A stretch of DNA of 64,000 nt from Gammaproteobacteria bacterium (GCA_017577615.1 PKRE01000002.1:372001-436000); one strand, 5' to 3'. Positions 1 to 8,837 are shown, counted from the first letter of the stretch. A program made the numbers and translations. The notes: generated by a model not told the origin, from the letters alone.

Positions 1-369
1 CAAGCCGAGGAGGCGCAGCGTGCCGAGCGCCAGCGCATTCGCACCGCCGAGCTCACGCAGCGCTTCACCGCGACTTCGCGGGTCGTCCTACCGCTGCAAC
101 GGATGCAAATGGAGTTCAACCCGAACCTCATCACCACTTTGGAAGGGCTGGGCAACGTCTATGAGACCCTGACTGTGCGCGACGTGTGGGGCGAATTACG
201 TGCGCAGCAGGGCGCGTTGATCTCCGCCGATTTCAAGCAGCTCGTCGTGAGCAAGCCATCGAGCGATGGCTTGTCCGGTCCTGGATGGACATTGAGCTTG
301 CAGCCCTCCTATCGACTCAGGGAAAAGGCTGGCGTGTTCACACTGGAGGAAACAGAGGTCGGTGAATAA
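1..369 (+). CDS. 3' end of an unidentified protein
   Basis: The reading frame is open from the first base and stops at TAA 367-369, so the gene begins outside the window. The visible 122 residues start with a charged, Glu/Arg/Gln-rich stretch that looks helical or coiled-coil, followed by a more mixed C-terminal part ending in acidic residues (LEETEVGE). No signal peptide, membrane segment or catalytic motif is visible in this part. I do not recognise the family. It points toward the minus-strand tRNA gene and ends about 46 bp from it. Confidence 0.6.
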   Translation, partial: QAEEAQRAERQRIRTAELTQRFTATSRVVLPLQRMQMEFNPNLITTLEGLGNVYETLTVRDVWGELRAQQGALISADFKQLVVSKPSSDGLSGPGWTLSLQPSYRLREKAGVFTLEETEVGE

Positions 370-415
370 CGGAGACAAATAACGAAGATTAAGAATGGAG
401 ATCGGGACAGAGGAG

Positions 416-748
416 TGGTGCCCGGGACCGGACTCGAACCGGTATGGAGTCGCCTCCGAGGGATTTTCGTACCACTACAGCTTTCGCTGCTGAGCCGAAG
501 CTCATTTGTGGTCTGGACTTTCTCTTCACCGTGGCTCGCGGACGAAGCGAGCTGTAGGTGAGGGCCGTCAAGTCTCTACACTTTCCTCGCCGAGCGGTGG
601 AGCCGCTCTGCAAGGCTTAGCTCGGGATTGCAGTCGCGCGCGGGCGCGGTGCTGTTCCCCCGAATTTGACCCTATTCACGCCGAGCGTTTCCGCATCGGG
701 TGCTCAATTTCTCAAGTCCCTTGCGTCTACCAATTCCGCCACCCGGGC
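416..748 (-). tRNA. leuZ: tRNA-Leu(UAA), interrupted by a group I intron
   Basis: Read on the minus strand, the 5' exon (748-714) starts with acceptor arm GCCCGGG and a class II D arm (GGCGGAATTGGTAGACGC), then the anticodon stem AGGGA and CTT. The 3' exon (467-416) starts AAAA, closes the stem with TCCCT, has a long variable arm (CGGAGGCGACTCC), a T arm with GGTTCGAGTCC, the acceptor CCCGGGC and encoded ACCA. Joining the exons gives the anticodon loop CTTAAAA, so the anticodon is UAA. The 246 nt between U34 and A35 are an intron. The insertion point is the same as in cyanobacterial and plastid tRNA-Leu(UAA). The symbol is tentative. Confidence 0.9.
468..713 (-). ncRNA. Group I self-splicing intron in tRNA-Leu(UAA)
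   Basis: The intron follows a U (U34) and ends with G at 468, as group I introns do. The sequence TTGAG just inside the 5' end can pair with exon CTT, forming P1 with a U-G wobble at the splice site. Conserved core blocks are visible on the minus strand: GGGTCAAATTCGG, CCCGAGCTAAGC, GTGTAGAGACTTGACGG (581-565) and GAAAGTCCAGACC. These match, in order and sequence, the Azoarcus tRNA-Ile intron as I remember it. P7 would be GACTT:AAGTC, where Azoarcus has GACTA:TAGTC, a compensatory change. It has no room for a homing endonuclease. It should be a compact subgroup IC3-like ribozyme. Confidence 0.88.
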
Positions 749-925
749 AGGGAAGCGTAATGCGATTGTAACAAAGGCGAAGCGGCCGCTGTCGTGCCGT
801 TTCCTCCCACCTCATGCGTAGGCGCCCGGACGCTATCCGCGCACGGCTCGTTCAAGCTACACTGCACACAACTGGGGCAGTGCCACGCGAACAACACACG
901 ACACTGCGATCGCCGCTTCATCAGC

Positions 926-1570
926 ATGCAAGCGTCCTCCTCTGGCTCGAACGCGCCGCTCGTCGAAGCGAGCGCACTCCATCTCTGGCGCGGTGAAAAG
1001 CATTTGCTGCGCGGCGTGAGCTTGGCCGTGCAAGCAGGAGAGCTGCTGCAGATTATCGGTCCGAACGGCGTCGGAAAGACGAGCCTGCTTCGTTGCATCG
1101 CCGGGTTGTTGCCGCTCGAATCCGGCGACGTGAGGTGGCGCGGACGAAGCATTCGCGCGTGTCGGGACGAGTACCAGCGGGAGCTTGCCTACCTCGCCCA
1201 TGCGAATGGGCTGAAGAACGAACTCACTGCGTTCGAGAATCTGCGGTACGGCGTGGGAATTCGCAAGAAAGTGTCGCCACAAGCGCTCGAGGAGGCCCTG
1301 GAGCGCGTGCAAATTGCACAGTGCGCCCATCTTCCGGTGCGCGTCATGTCGGCAGGCCAGAAGCGCCGGCTTGCGCTCGCACGCGTGCTGCTGTCGGACG
1401 CGACATTCTGGATTCTCGACGAGCCGATCACGAACCTCGATGCGGCCGGCGTCGCGAGCTTCGAACAGTGTATCGCGACCCATCTCGAGCGCGGCGGCGC
1501 GGTGCTCACCGCCGCACACCAACTGCTGCTGGCGGGACAGCCCAACGTGCGGACCTTGGAGCTTGGTTGA
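926..1570 (+). CDS. ccmA: Haem exporter ATP-binding protein CcmA
   Basis: ABC ATPase of the System I cytochrome c maturation machinery; with CcmB and CcmC it powers release of holo-CcmE in the inner membrane. The 214 residues carry Walker A GPNGVGKTS (about 45-53), a short signature MSAGQKRR (about 140) and Walker B FWILDEP (about 160). The frame stays open upstream to 794, but the usual family length and the alignment of the first beta strand favour the ATG at 926. It overlaps ccmB by ATGA and is the first gene of ccmABCDEFGHI. Confidence 0.94.
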   Translation: MQASSSGSNAPLVEASALHLWRGEKHLLRGVSLAVQAGELLQIIGPNGVGKTSLLRCIAGLLPLESGDVRWRGRSIRACRDEYQRELAYLAHANGLKNELTAFENLRYGVGIRKKVSPQALEEALERVQIAQCAHLPVRVMSAGQKRRLALARVLLSDATFWILDEPITNLDAAGVASFEQCIATHLERGGAVLTAAHQLLLAGQPNVRTLELG

Positions 1571-2256
1571 TGAGCGCTCCGGGACTGCTCACATTGATGC
1601 GGCTCGTGATCGGTCGCGATCTGCGGTTGGCGTTGCGACACTGGGATCAGGTCGCGCAGCCGCTCATCTTTTTTTTGATCGTCACGACTCTGTTTCCGCT
1701 TGCCATCGGCCCGGCGCTGGATGAGCTGCGCAAGATCGCACCGGGCATCGTCTGGGTGGCCGCGATGCTGGCCGCGCTTCTTGCGCTCGAGTCGCTGTTT
1801 CGCTCCGATGTCGAAGACGGCACGATGGAGCAATGGACCTTATCCGGCCAGCCGCTGTCCATCATGCTGCTGGCAAAAACGTTCGCGCACTGGCTCTTGT
1901 CGGGGCTGCCGCTCGTCATCGTTTCCCCGCTGGTGGGCACGGCGCTCGGCCTGCCGTCGTCAGTGTGGCCGGTGCTTGCTTTTTCGCTTGCGCTCGGCAC
2001 GGCTAGTCTGAGCATCCTGGGGGCCATTGGCGCCGCGCTGGTCGTCGGAGTTCGTCGCGGCAGCGTCCTGCTGGCATTGCTGGTGCTGCCGCTCGAAATG
2101 CCCGTGCTGATCTTCGGCGCTCGCGCGGTGGATCTGGCCATGCACGGCGAAAGTGTCGTCGGTCCGCTAAACTTGCTGGCCGCAATGTTGCTCCTGTTCG
2201 TGAGCTTGGGTCCGCTCGCCATGGCCGCCGCGATGCGGATCAGCGTGGAAGGCTGA
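1570..2256 (+). CDS. ccmB: Haem exporter permease CcmB
   Basis: Integral membrane partner of CcmA in cytochrome c maturation. The 228-residue protein has about six hydrophobic segments, beginning with LIFFLIVTTLFPLAIGP, which is typical of CcmB, and has the usual family length. The start ATG at 1570 shares bases with the TGA of ccmA, so translation is coupled. Downstream a 171-bp stretch without a clear gene separates it from ccmC. Confidence 0.93.
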   Translation: MSAPGLLTLMRLVIGRDLRLALRHWDQVAQPLIFFLIVTTLFPLAIGPALDELRKIAPGIVWVAAMLAALLALESLFRSDVEDGTMEQWTLSGQPLSIMLLAKTFAHWLLSGLPLVIVSPLVGTALGLPSSVWPVLAFSLALGTASLSILGAIGAALVVGVRRGSVLLALLVLPLEMPVLIFGARAVDLAMHGESVVGPLNLLAAMLLLFVSLGPLAMAAAMRISVEG

Positions 2257-2427
2257 CGTAAGGGCGTCAGGAAGAGAGGGGGGAAGTGGCCGTTCAGCTG
2301 CGGATAAATCGACCTTGGAGTGCTCCGATGAGATCGCGGTGCTCAGTTGCGAGATGCTCGCCAGTCTTTGCCGTCGGTTTCGGCTGCGAATCTCGACGCA
2401 CGCACACCCGCTGACGATTTTTCCCGT

Positions 2428-3165
2428 ATGTGGCTCTGGTTTCACAAGCTGAGCTCGCCGCCTTACGCGTATCGGACCGCGGGGCGCTTGCGGCCGTGGT
2501 TTCTCTGGTCGGCGATTCTGCTACTTGCGATCGGAACCTTCGGCGGCCTCGTGCTGGCGCCGGAGGACTATCAGCAAAAGGACGCGTTCAGGATCATATA
2601 CGTGCACGTGCCGAGCGCGTCGATGTCCCTGATGGTCTATGTGGCCATGGCGATCGCCGCAGCGATTGGTCTCATCTGGCGCATGAAGCTCGCCCATGCG
2701 TTTGCGGCAGCCTGTGCGCCCGTCGGCGCTTGGTTCACGGCGCTTACGCTCGTCACTGGTTCCATCTACGGCAAACCGATGTGGGGCACGTGGTGGGCGT
2801 GGGATCCGCGGCTGACCTCGGAACTCATCCTGCTGTTCCTATATCTAGGGTATTTGGCGTTGCGCGCTTCATTCGAAGACACCCAGCGCGCAGACCGTGC
2901 CAGCGCGATTCTCGCCATCGTCGGAGTGGTGAACGTGCCGATCGTGAAGTATTCGGTGGTGTGGTGGAACAGCCTTCATCAAGGGCCGAGCATCTCGAAG
3001 CTCGGGGCGCCGTCGATCGACCCGTCCATGCTTTGGCCGCTCTTGGTCATGATGGCCGGATTTGTGCTCTACTTCGCGGCCGTGATGTGCGACAGGATTC
3101 GGGGCGAAATCCTGCGGCGCGAGCGTAACGCAAGTTGGCTATCTGAAATTACTGTAGGAACATAG
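2428..3165 (+). CDS. ccmC: Haem handling membrane protein CcmC
   Basis: CcmC loads haem onto the chaperone CcmE at the periplasmic face of the inner membrane. The protein has six predicted membrane helices and the tryptophan-rich WWD motif (GTWWAWDPRLTS, about residue 115-126), with conserved His residues in flanking loops (VHVPSA and the later LHQGPS). The frame extends upstream to a TTG at 2347, but the ATG at 2428 gives 245 residues, the normal size, and an N-terminus (MWLWFHKLSSPPYAY) like the family. No strong Shine-Dalgarno is visible. Confidence 0.94.
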   Translation: MWLWFHKLSSPPYAYRTAGRLRPWFLWSAILLLAIGTFGGLVLAPEDYQQKDAFRIIYVHVPSASMSLMVYVAMAIAAAIGLIWRMKLAHAFAAACAPVGAWFTALTLVTGSIYGKPMWGTWWAWDPRLTSELILLFLYLGYLALRASFEDTQRADRASAILAIVGVVNVPIVKYSVVWWNSLHQGPSISKLGAPSIDPSMLWPLLVMMAGFVLYFAAVMCDRIRGEILRRERNASWLSEITVGT

Positions 3166-3167
3166 AG

Positions 3168-3335
3168 TTGCAAGACTTTTTTCACATGGGGGGTTACGGA
3201 CTGCACGTCTGGTCCTGTTTTGGACTGACGTTTGCCGTCCTGATCTACAACGCGTTGGCTGCACGCCGGCAATGGGCTGAGCAGCTGCTCAAAGCGAAGC
3301 GTCGGGCCGAGATCGGCCGAGGAGGGCAGGCATGA
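3168..3335 (+). CDS. ccmD: Haem exporter small subunit CcmD
   Basis: A 55-residue single-pass membrane protein between ccmC and ccmE. It contains FFHMGGYGLHVW, which lines up with the conserved FFAMGGYAFFVW region of E. coli CcmD as I recall it, then one hydrophobic helix and a basic C-terminal tail. CcmD stabilises the CcmABC/CcmE complex. The best start is TTG at 3168, three bases after the ccmC stop; ATG at 3186 would cut off the conserved DFFH. It ends in an ATGA overlap with ccmE. Confidence 0.88.
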   Translation: MQDFFHMGGYGLHVWSCFGLTFAVLIYNALAARRQWAEQLLKAKRRAEIGRGGQA

Positions 3336-3808
3336 CTCCACGACGTCGGCGTATGCTGCTGGTGGGCTTGATCCTCCTGGGAGTGAGCGGTGCCGTCGCG
3401 CTCGCGTTGACCGCCTTCCAGGAGAACATCCTTTATTACTACACGCCGAGCGACGTTTCCGCCGGCAAGGCGCCGCAGGACCGTCTTTTCCGCGTCGGTG
3501 GCATGGTGATGGCTGGCAGCTTCCAGCGTCCGCCGGGCAGCCTGGAAGCGCGCTTCGTGCTCACGGATTACGAGAAGGACATCACGGTCAGTTACACCGG
3601 CGTGCTGCCGGATCTGTTTCGCGAAGGGCAGGGGATCATCGCGCGCGGCAGGCTCGGCGAGGATGGCATCTTCGTAGCCGAGGAGGTTCTCGCAAAGCAT
3701 GACGAGAACTACATGCCGCCGCACGTGGCCGACACGCTGCGCAAGCAAGGCGATCCTCGCGTCACGACGCCAATCGCCACATCCACTGCCGACGCGGCTT
3801 CAGAGTGA
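3332..3808 (+). CDS. ccmE: Haem chaperone CcmE
   Basis: Periplasmic haem chaperone anchored by one N-terminal helix (LLVGLILLGVSGAVALALTAF). It receives haem from CcmC covalently on a histidine and passes it to CcmF/CcmH. The OB-fold core includes FRVGGMV and VSYTGVLPDLFREGQG; the haem-binding region is VLAKHDENYMPP, with the expected His near residue 130 and the following Tyr. The 158-residue length is normal. Start overlaps the ccmD stop. Confidence 0.95.
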   Translation: MTPRRRRMLLVGLILLGVSGAVALALTAFQENILYYYTPSDVSAGKAPQDRLFRVGGMVMAGSFQRPPGSLEARFVLTDYEKDITVSYTGVLPDLFREGQGIIARGRLGEDGIFVAEEVLAKHDENYMPPHVADTLRKQGDPRVTTPIATSTADAASE

Positions 3809-3829
3809 CGCGCACGGCACCGAGCCTAC

Positions 3830-5788
3830 ATGATCGCTGAGCTAGGACATTTCGCGCTGATCTTGGCGTTTTGCCTGACGCTGCCCCAAGCCGTCTTCGG
3901 GCTGGCCGGCGCCGCCTATCGCAAGCCGCATTGGATGAGCGTCGCGCGAGGTGCGGTGGCAGGGCAGTTCGTGTTCGCCGCGCTCGCATTCGCGTGCTTG
4001 TCCTACGCCTTCTATGTCAACGACTTCTCGGTGTTGTACGTGGCGCAGAACTCCAACTCTGCGCTGCCAACGTTCTATCGCTTCGCAGCCGTATGGGGTG
4101 CACACGAAGGCTCGTTGCTGCTGTGGCTGCTCGTGCAAGCGATGTGGACGATTGCGGTGGCGGCTTTCAGCCGCAACATGCCACACACGATCACCAGTCG
4201 GGTTCTCGGCGTGCTCGGGGTGATCAGCGCCGGCTTCGCGCTTTTCATTCTCACGACTTCAAACCCCTTCGAGCGGCTGTGGCCGCCGGCACCGGACGGC
4301 CGCGATCTCAACCCGCTCCTGCAAGATCCCGCGCTCGCGCTGCATCCGCCGATGCTCTACATCGGTTATGTGGGCATGTCGGTCCCGTTTGCGTTTGCGG
4401 TTGCGGCCATGCTCGAGGGCAAGCTCGACTCCCTATGGGCGCGTTGGGTGCGGCCGTGGACCACCGTGGCCTGGCTGTTTCTGACGCTCGGCATCGCGCT
4501 CGGCAGCTGGTGGGCCTATTACGAGCTGGGTTGGGGCGGTTGGTGGTTCTGGGATCCCGTCGAGAACGCCTCGTTCATGCCATGGCTCATCGGAACAGCG
4601 CTCATTCACTCGCTCGCAGTGACGGAAAAGCGCGGACTGTTCAAGAGCTGGACGTTGCTTCTGTCGATCGCTGCATTCTCCTTGTCGCTGCTTGGCACGT
4701 TCTTAGTGCGCTCGGGTATCATCGAATCCGTGCACGCGTTTGCGAGCGATCCGAGCCGCGGTCTGTTCATCCTCGTGTTCCTGGGACTGTGCATCGGGAT
4801 TGCGCTCGGCTTGTATGCATGGCGCGCACCGCTGTTCCGCTCGCAGGCGGGTTTTGCGCCGATCTCGCGCGAGAGCTTCCTGCTGCTCAACAACGTGCTG
4901 CTCGTAGCGGCGACCGGCCTGATCTTGATCGGCACGCTTTATCCGATGTTCCTCGATGCCCTCGGGCTCGCCAAGATCTCGGTTGGACCGCCTTATTTCA
5001 CGATCGCATTCTTGATCCCCATGCTGCCGCTCGTGTTGATGCTCGCACCCGGCATGCACGCCTCATGGAAGCGTGCATCGTTCGGACGGACGAAGCGGCT
5101 GCTGATTGTCTTGCTCGGCATCGCCACCGTACTCGGCACAGCCATACCCGTCGCTGCGTATGGGTGGCGGTCAGTGCTCAGCACGATCGGGATCGTGGTT
5201 GCGTTGTGGATCGCGTTCTCGTCGTTGATCGAGCCGCTCGGACGGCTACGCAAGGGCCATAGCCTGTCAGCCAGCGTGCTGGGCATGAGCGTGGCGCACT
5301 TCGGACTTGCGCTCTTTATTCTCGGCGCCACCGTTGTGGAATCCTACGAGCGCGAGGTCGATCTCAGCCTGGCGCCAGGCCAAAGTGCCGAGCACGCGGG
5401 TTTTGTGTTCACCATGCATGCGCTGCGCGAAGTCGAGGGACCCAATTACCGTGCCATCGAGGCGGAGATCCGTATCACGCGTGAAGGCGAGCAAGTCGCG
5501 GTGGTCTATCCGCAGAAGCGCGTCTATCGTGTGCAGCAAAATCCAATGACCGAAGCAGGCATCGACGGCAGGTGGAACCGCGATCTCTTCGTCGCCATGG
5601 GCGAGCCGCTCGGCGATGGCGCCTGGAGCCTGCGGCTGCAGTACAAGCCGATGGTGCGTTTCATCTGGTGGGGCGCCTTCATTATGGCTGTGGGCGGGCT
5701 GATTGCTGCATGCGATCGTCGCTATCGCCAGCCGGTGGCGAGGGAAGTGGTGAGCCCGGCTGCGGCCACAGACGCAAGCACCGCGTGA
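3830..5788 (+). CDS. ccmF: Cytochrome c haem lyase subunit CcmF
   Basis: Large polytopic membrane protein that, with CcmH, ligates haem to apocytochrome c. It has 652 residues and more than ten hydrophobic segments. The WWD motif GGWWFWDPVENASFMPWL lies near residues 236-253, and the conserved HPPMLYIGYVG near 170. The large periplasmic domain before the last helix is present. The gene follows ccmE by 21 bp and precedes ccmG by 9 bp. Confidence 0.96.
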   Translation: MIAELGHFALILAFCLTLPQAVFGLAGAAYRKPHWMSVARGAVAGQFVFAALAFACLSYAFYVNDFSVLYVAQNSNSALPTFYRFAAVWGAHEGSLLLWLLVQAMWTIAVAAFSRNMPHTITSRVLGVLGVISAGFALFILTTSNPFERLWPPAPDGRDLNPLLQDPALALHPPMLYIGYVGMSVPFAFAVAAMLEGKLDSLWARWVRPWTTVAWLFLTLGIALGSWWAYYELGWGGWWFWDPVENASFMPWLIGTALIHSLAVTEKRGLFKSWTLLLSIAAFSLSLLGTFLVRSGIIESVHAFASDPSRGLFILVFLGLCIGIALGLYAWRAPLFRSQAGFAPISRESFLLLNNVLLVAATGLILIGTLYPMFLDALGLAKISVGPPYFTIAFLIPMLPLVLMLAPGMHASWKRASFGRTKRLLIVLLGIATVLGTAIPVAAYGWRSVLSTIGIVVALWIAFSSLIEPLGRLRKGHSLSASVLGMSVAHFGLALFILGATVVESYEREVDLSLAPGQSAEHAGFVFTMHALREVEGPNYRAIEAEIRITREGEQVAVVYPQKRVYRVQQNPMTEAGIDGRWNRDLFVAMGEPLGDGAWSLRLQYKPMVRFIWWGAFIMAVGGLIAACDRRYRQPVAREVVSPAAATDASTA

Positions 5789-5797
5789 GGCAGGTGT

Positions 5798-6385
5798 ATG
5801 TGGCGTTATCTCATTCCCGTCGGCATCTTTGCGATCCTCATCGCCTTCTTCTTCGCGGGACTCGGCCGCGACAAGGAGACTTTGCCCTCGCCACTGATCG
5901 GTCGACCGGCGCCCGAGTTCACGTTGCCTCGGCTCGAGGATCCGACTGAGCTGGTGTCGAGCAAGGACTTTGCAGGTCGCAAGTACTTGGTGAACGTCTG
6001 GGGGCCGTGGTGTGCCGCCTGTTACGACGAGCATCCGGCGTTACTCGAGATCGCGCGCCGCAAGGTGTTGCCGATCGTCGGTCTGACCGTGCCGCAAGGT
6101 GCGCTCGCGGACCAGCAAGGCAAGCCGCTCCCGCTCGAAGATGTGCTCGAGGAGATGCAGCGCGGGCTGCGCTGGATCAGCGAGCTGGGCAACCCGTACG
6201 ACGTGACGGTGTTCGACCAAATGTGGACGACTGCGATCGATTTCGGCGTCTACGGTGCGCCCGAAACCTTCTTGATCGACGAAGAAGGCGTCGTCGTTCA
6301 CAAGCACGTGGGGCCCATCGATCTGACGGTATGGGAGCGCGACTTCATGCCGAAGATCAACGCGTCCAGGAGTGCGGGCGGATGA
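5798..6385 (+). CDS. ccmG: Thiol:disulfide oxidoreductase CcmG/DsbE
   Basis: Membrane-anchored, periplasm-facing thioredoxin-like protein that reduces the apocytochrome CXXCH cysteines. One N-terminal helix (LIPVGIFAILIAFFFAGLG) is followed by a thioredoxin fold with WGPWCAACYDEHP, the WCxxC active site near residues 71-74. The motif GVYGAPETF with the cis-proline is near residue 150. Its 195 residues are slightly above the E. coli size. The 3' end overlaps ccmH by ATGA. Confidence 0.94.
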   Translation: MWRYLIPVGIFAILIAFFFAGLGRDKETLPSPLIGRPAPEFTLPRLEDPTELVSSKDFAGRKYLVNVWGPWCAACYDEHPALLEIARRKVLPIVGLTVPQGALADQQGKPLPLEDVLEEMQRGLRWISELGNPYDVTVFDQMWTTAIDFGVYGAPETFLIDEEGVVVHKHVGPIDLTVWERDFMPKINASRSAGG

Positions 6386-6813
6386 GAGCCTTCCTGTACA
6401 CGCTCATGCTGTCGTTGTGGCTGCCTGCAGCATGGGCCATCGATCCTGCTCCTGCGTTCGAGGATCCTGCGCTGCAGGCGCGCTACGAGCGCCTGGCGCG
6501 CGAGCTCAGATGCCTGCAATGTCGCAGCGAGACGATCGCGGACTCAAATGCATCGCTTGCTGCCGATCTGCGTCGCCAACTCCGTGAGCTCATCGCTGCA
6601 GGGAAGACGGACGGCGAGATCATGCAGTACATGACCGACCGCTACGGCGACTATGTGCGATACAGGCCGCCGTTGGCGCCGCGTACCGTGCTACTGTGGG
6701 CCGCACCGGCGCTTTTCGTGGTCGCAGGCATAACGGCTGCAGTGGTCGTCATTCTGCGCAAATCGCGTCTGCCTGAGGACGATCCTGTCGATCCTGGGTT
6801 GGGTACGTCGTGA
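6382..6813 (+). CDS. ccmH: Apocytochrome c reductant/lyase subunit CcmH
   Basis: Membrane-anchored periplasmic protein that presents reduced apocytochrome to CcmF. It has a cleavable signal (LYTLMLSLWLPAAWA), then the signature LRCLQC with both redox cysteines and the following DSNA..AADLR region, and a C-terminal membrane helix (VLLWAAPALFVVAGITAAVVVI). This is the short (143-residue) form; the TPR part is a separate gene, ccmI. It starts inside the ccmG stop and overlaps ccmI. Confidence 0.95.
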   Translation: MRAFLYTLMLSLWLPAAWAIDPAPAFEDPALQARYERLARELRCLQCRSETIADSNASLAADLRRQLRELIAAGKTDGEIMQYMTDRYGDYVRYRPPLAPRTVLLWAAPALFVVAGITAAVVVILRKSRLPEDDPVDPGLGTS

Positions 6814-7847
6814 CCGCGTTCATCATTGCCTGCGCCGCCATGATCGCGGCGGCGTTGCTGTGGATCCTCATTCCGTTGTGGCGCAACCGCACCGCCGAGG
6901 TTGAGGCGCGTGAGCGCCGCGTGGCCGCGCTCGTCACGATTGTCGCGGTGCCTGCGATCGCGATCGGGTTGTACACCACCTTGAGCAACTGGCAGTGGGA
7001 TCCAGAGCGGCGCGCGAATGCTGAGGCGGCCGCGCTGCACGAGGCGCTCGCCCACCTCAAGGGGCGCGTGGAGCGTGACCCGAACGACCTCGAGGCGTGG
7101 TTGCTGCTCGGCCGCTCATATGCTTCGGTCGGGCAATTCGGGCAAGCTGCCGAGGCCTTCGAGCGCGCGCACGAGCTCAGCCAGGGCACCAATCTGGAAG
7201 CCCTCGTGGGTCTGGGCGAAGCGCTCTTTTTCACCGACCAGACATCGTTGAGCGGCAGGGCCGGCCAGCTCTTCGAAGCTGCCTTGACGCGCGCACCCAA
7301 TCATCCGAAGGCGCTTTGGTATGGGAGCGTGGCCGCGTTGGAGCGAGGCGATCTACGCACAGGCCGGGATCGGCTGCAGCGGCTGCTCGACCAGAATCCT
7401 CCGCCGGAGCTGCAGGCGATTCTGCAGAAGCAGATCGATGCGTTGACCGCACAGCTCGGCGATGCGGACAGCGCACAGGCGAAGACTCAAGACGGTAACG
7501 ATCCAAGAACGATCGAGGTGTCGGTCGCCATCGCCCCTGAGATCGAGCAACAGCTCACGCAGGAGCTGACGCTGTTCGTGCTTGCTCGCGACCCCGCCGG
7601 AGGGCCGCCGCTCGCCGTCCAGCGGCACAGCTCGACATCGATACCGCTCACCGTGCGGTTGACTGAATATGACGCGATGGTCCCGGCGCGCACGATTGCG
7701 ACGGTGCCGCGCGTAGAGGTCGTCGCCCGCTTGTCGCGCTCGGGCAGCCCGCAAGCGCAAAGTGGTGATTATTTCGGGAGCGCGAGCTTTGAGTTTGGCA
7801 AAACCAACGGCACTTTGAATATCATCATCGACCAGGTCGTACCTTGA
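6810..7847 (+). CDS. ccmI: Cytochrome c biogenesis TPR protein CcmI
   Basis: Apocytochrome-binding chaperone of System I. Two N-terminal membrane helices (FIIACAAMIAAALLWILIPLW and a second near residue 45) are followed by TPR repeats at about 75-210 (LEAWLLLGRSYASVGQFGQAAEAFERA). A C-terminal periplasmic domain follows. The start is GTG at 6810, overlapping the ccmH stop. It is the last gene of the ccm operon; no other cytochrome gene follows it directly. Confidence 0.92.
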   Translation: MTAFIIACAAMIAAALLWILIPLWRNRTAEVEARERRVAALVTIVAVPAIAIGLYTTLSNWQWDPERRANAEAAALHEALAHLKGRVERDPNDLEAWLLLGRSYASVGQFGQAAEAFERAHELSQGTNLEALVGLGEALFFTDQTSLSGRAGQLFEAALTRAPNHPKALWYGSVAALERGDLRTGRDRLQRLLDQNPPPELQAILQKQIDALTAQLGDADSAQAKTQDGNDPRTIEVSVAIAPEIEQQLTQELTLFVLARDPAGGPPLAVQRHSSTSIPLTVRLTEYDAMVPARTIATVPRVEVVARLSRSGSPQAQSGDYFGSASFEFGKTNGTLNIIIDQVVP

Positions 7848-7952
7848 CGTGCTCCAGGACGGATCCCTCTTCATGAAGCTCTCCATCGTTGGATTGTCAC
7901 GGTCGTGCCGCGCCGACCGGTACATACACTCGCAGCCTCGTGTGCGCTTCTA

Positions 7953-8837
7953 ATGACATCTCGTACTCAGCTCACATTTTCCGGCCTGCCTTCGATGGTG
8001 CCGGCCTACGCCAAGGTGGTCTTCGGGAAGAAGCCGTACATCGCGCCGGAAGGAACACGCATTCAGCCAATCGAGCTATGCGTCGAAAGGGTGCGCTTGT
8101 CGCGCGCTCATCTGCGCCGGTATGCCGAGATTTGCGCGGCGCCGCTCGATCGCGGCATTCCCCCGGCTTATCTGCACGTGGTTGCCATGCCGCTTCACAT
8201 GCAGCTCTTCGTCGCCAAGGACTTCCCCGTCAAGGTGCTGGGGCTCATTCACTTGCGCAACACGATACGCGTGCTCGACGACGTCGACGTCGATAGCCCG
8301 CTCAGGTTGGCAGTGTACTTCGATACGATGCGCGTGACCGATTTCGGTCAGGAATACGACTTCACGACGCGCTACGAGCAGCACAACCGCGTTGTGTGGG
8401 AAGAAGTGAGCACAATGTTCGCGCGTGGCACGTCCGCGCCGAAGGAGGGCACGAAGCGACCGTCGATCGAGCGTTCGGCGCATCCGGACAACGGGGTGAC
8501 CGTCGAAACGCTGAACATCGAAGCGCGCACGGGTTGGCGTTATGCCTGTGTTTCCGGAGACTTCAATCCGATTCACCTGACAGCCAAGACCGCCAACATG
8601 TTCGGTTTCAAACAGGCGGTCGCCCACGGAATGTGGTCTCTCGGGCGCTGTCTGGGTGCCGCGGCACCGCATCTGCCGCGCGGACCGATGCAGATCGACA
8701 CGCAATTCAAGCTTCCCGTCTACCTGCCGTCACAGGCGCTCGCGCGCACATGGCCTGTCGAGAACGGAGTGGATATCTCCATGTCGACGGTGCGCGGCGA
8801 TCGCTTGCACTTGGCTATGCAAGTAAGGGCGATTTGA
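7953..8837 (+). CDS. MaoC-like hotdog-fold hydratase/dehydratase
   Basis: Double hotdog protein of 294 residues. The C-terminal half carries the hydratase 2 motif SGDFNPIHLTAKTANMFGF followed by AVAHGMWSLGR near residues 205-240, with the Asp/His pair expected for enoyl-CoA hydration or dehydration. The N-terminal half keeps the fold without the motif. Substrate is unknown; acyl-CoA or acyl-ACP is likely for the family. ATG at 7953 is preferred over an upstream GTG in the same frame. It overlaps the next gene by ATGA. Confidence 0.8.
   Translation: MTSRTQLTFSGLPSMVPAYAKVVFGKKPYIAPEGTRIQPIELCVERVRLSRAHLRRYAEICAAPLDRGIPPAYLHVVAMPLHMQLFVAKDFPVKVLGLIHLRNTIRVLDDVDVDSPLRLAVYFDTMRVTDFGQEYDFTTRYEQHNRVVWEEVSTMFARGTSAPKEGTKRPSIERSAHPDNGVTVETLNIEARTGWRYACVSGDFNPIHLTAKTANMFGFKQAVAHGMWSLGRCLGAAAPHLPRGPMQIDTQFKLPVYLPSQALARTWPVENGVDISMSTVRGDRLHLAMQVRAI

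Noticed and set aside
389..760. Small ORFs across the tRNA-Leu and intron
   Set aside because: They cross tRNA exons and the ribozyme core on both strands; no ribosome-binding site or homology. The intron has no endonuclease ORF.
1093..1569. Upstream extension of the ccmB frame through ccmA
   Set aside because: The extension is Arg-rich and antagonistic to ccmA coding; the start at 1570 agrees with the family and ATGA overlap.
3871..5262. Long open frame (463 codons) on the plus strand overlapping ccmF
   Set aside because: It is Arg/Ala-rich and lies inside ccmF, whose own frame has clear membrane helices and the WWD motif. High GC content opens other frames.
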